Below, in pieces: positions 63,324 through 64,000 of a stretch of DNA of 64,000 nt; within the stretch, counting starts at the first letter, position 1; the number at the start of each line of letters is the position of its first letter. Location: NCBI GenBank assembly GCA_030432755.1, contig JAUILZ010000008.1, positions 78,140 through 142,139 of the forward strand, written 5' to 3'. Source of the stretch: Gammaproteobacteria bacterium. Its GTDB lineage: Bacteria > Pseudomonadota > Gammaproteobacteria > Arenicellales > Poriferihabitantaceae. A model generated the notes under the pieces. It was not told the DNA's origin. It ran no database searches and saw only the letters and a list, made by a program, of their open reading frames with translations. The position numbers and the translations under genes are program-made.

Positions 63324-63758
63324 TCAGGCCTGTCGATCCTTGAGCAGATCCCGGATCTCGCCCAGCAATTTCTCCTCGGCGCTGGGTTCGGGCGGCGGCG
63401 CCGGCTCGTCTTCCTTTTTCTCCTGCATGCGATTTACCGCCTTGACCAGCAGGAACACGGCAAAGCCGACGATCAACAGGCTGATGATGTTGTTTATGAA
63501 CAGCCCCAGGTTGATGGTCACCGCACCGGCTTCGGCGGCGGCATCCACGGTGGCATAGGGCGCTGCCGTGCTGCCCTCCTTGATCACCCAGAACAGATTA
63601 CTGAAATCCACCCCGCCCATCAGCAGTCCCACGGGTGGCATGATCACGTCATTCACAAACGACTTCACCACCGTACCGAAGGCGGCGCCGATGATGATCC
63701 CCACGGCCATGTCGACGACATTGCCCTTCATGATGAACTTCTTGAATTCTTCGATCAT
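63324..63758 (-). CDS. mscL: Large-conductance mechanosensitive channel MscL
   Basis: MscL opens under membrane tension to release solutes on hypo-osmotic shock. The 144-residue product has the family start EEFKKFIMKGNVVDMAVGIIIGAAFG (S1 and TM1, split here: FKKFIMKGNVVDMAV then the gated helix). It also has PPVGLLMGGVDF, TM2 (about 83-105) and the amphipathic C-terminal helix ending EEKLLGEIRDLLKD. Length is normal. It is convergent with the DUF2062 gene. Confidence 0.96.
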   Translation of the reverse strand: MIEEFKKFIMKGNVVDMAVGIIIGAAFGTVVKSFVNDVIMPPVGLLMGGVDFSNLFWVIKEGSTAAPYATVDAAAEAGAVTINLGLFINNIISLLIVGFAVFLLVKAVNRMQEKKEDEPAPPPEPSAEEKLLGEIRDLLKDRQA

Positions 63759-63834
63759 TTCGATTTTTCTCCCCAGGGTTTGACGGGACCGGCTCCCGCC
63801 GGCACGGGGGCATAGTAGCCCATTTAGTGGTTAT

Positions 63835-63859
63835 CGACCCTTCGGGTCGGGCCTTTTTT
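63835..63859 (+). terminator. Terminator-like hairpin with T-run, gene served unclear
   Basis: CGACCC-TTC-GGGTCG, then GGCC and six T. The stem and U-run fit a rho-independent terminator on the plus strand, but no plus-strand gene ends here; the nearest upstream plus-strand gene (DUF2062) ends 570 bases earlier, with mscL between. It may belong to the repeat mosaic that follows. Confidence 0.45.
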
Positions 63860-63901
63860 CATCTTGCATGTTGGTACATTGATTTCGACTTCGTCAAAGT
63901 A

Positions 63902-63955
63902 TCCCCTTTCGTTCCGAAAGGGGAGTAACTTTCTTTTGCGCCGCCAAAAGAAAGT
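63902..63955. repeat. Two adjoining hairpins at the right edge, dispersed-repeat-like
   Basis: The first hairpin is TCCCCTTTC-GTTCC-GAAAGGGGA (63902-63924). The second, ACTTTCTTTTG...CAAAAGAAAGT (63928-63955), has perfect 11-base arms and a CGCCGC loop. The following bases (CACCAAAGAAAAGGCGG) continue the pattern to the window edge. Similar sequences recur between genes in many proteobacterial genomes as I recall. No coding role is apparent. Confidence 0.7.
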
Positions 63956-64000
63956 CACCAAAGAAAAGGCGGCCCTGGCTGCGCGCCGCTACCGCGCTTT

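Noticed and set aside
1..64000. tRNA, rRNA or CRISPR features
   Set aside because: No cloverleaf-like segment, rRNA-like stretch or regularly spaced direct repeats were recognised in the intergenic regions; a dedicated covariance search was not possible.

Overview
The window reads as the chromosome of a high-GC gammaproteobacterium, most likely a sulfur-oxidising, possibly autotrophic member of the Chromatiales-like lineages. The reasons are a soxXYZA thiosulfate-oxidation cluster, a CbbQ/NirQ/NorQ-type ATPase at the left edge, a sigma54-dependent pilS-pilR-pilA type IV pilus locus, and gammaproteobacterial gene neighbourhoods (pdxA-rsmA, glyQ-glyS-gmhB-plsC, glmU-glmS). The taxon is inferred from gene content only. 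No rRNA, tRNA, CRISPR array or intact insertion sequence was seen.

Layout. 0-8.3 kb: cbbQ-like ATPase (cut by the edge), rpiA, a small lipoprotein, a mercaptopyruvate-type sulfurtransferase, the BepA-type protease, soxXYZA, a degenerate BioC-like protein and comF. 8.3-15.2 kb: pilS, pilR, then on the other strand pilA with a near-perfect sigma54 promoter, followed by a GT-C type membrane glycosyltransferase; a polyprenyl-phosphate glycosyltransferase-like gene diverges from pilA. These look like a pilus plus pilin-modification module. 15.2-28.3 kb: a visibly AT-richer surface-polysaccharide island with a Wzx flippase, four or more transferases, a pyruvyltransferase with an Fe-S/FrhB-domain partner, a PIG-L deacetylase overlapping an LpxD-like acyltransferase, a NodB-like deacetylase, and WbpB/WbpD homologues. 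28.4-35.7 kb: clpB (with a candidate heat-shock promoter), rimO, and the divergent pair ppsR/ppsA. 35.9-44.6 kb: gspB-gspA, glmU-glmS, then a three-gene envelope cassette (small secreted membrane protein, kinase-like/methyltransferase fusion, sulfatase-superfamily membrane enzyme). 44.6-51.2 kb: exbB-exbD and a second polysaccharide locus with an ABC exporter (wzm, wzt) and three glycosyltransferases. 51.3-54.2 kb: atl, a retroviral-type aspartic protease, pdxA, rsmA. 54.3-62.6 kb (minus strand): a tightly packed run comEC-galE-glyQ-glyS-mazG-like-gmhB-plsC. 62.7-64 kb: DUF2062 protein, mscL, and a mosaic of intergenic hairpins.

How the parts fit. glmU/glmS and galE make nucleotide-sugar precursors for the two polysaccharide loci; the Wzx locus and the Wzm/Wzt locus represent two different export routes. 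PilSR would drive pilA through RpoN, and the neighbouring GT-C and GT2 enzymes could decorate the pilin. The most unusual gene is soxY, which has the SoxY fold signature and a Tat signal but lacks the C-terminal GGCGG cysteine arm that normally carries the sulfur substrate.
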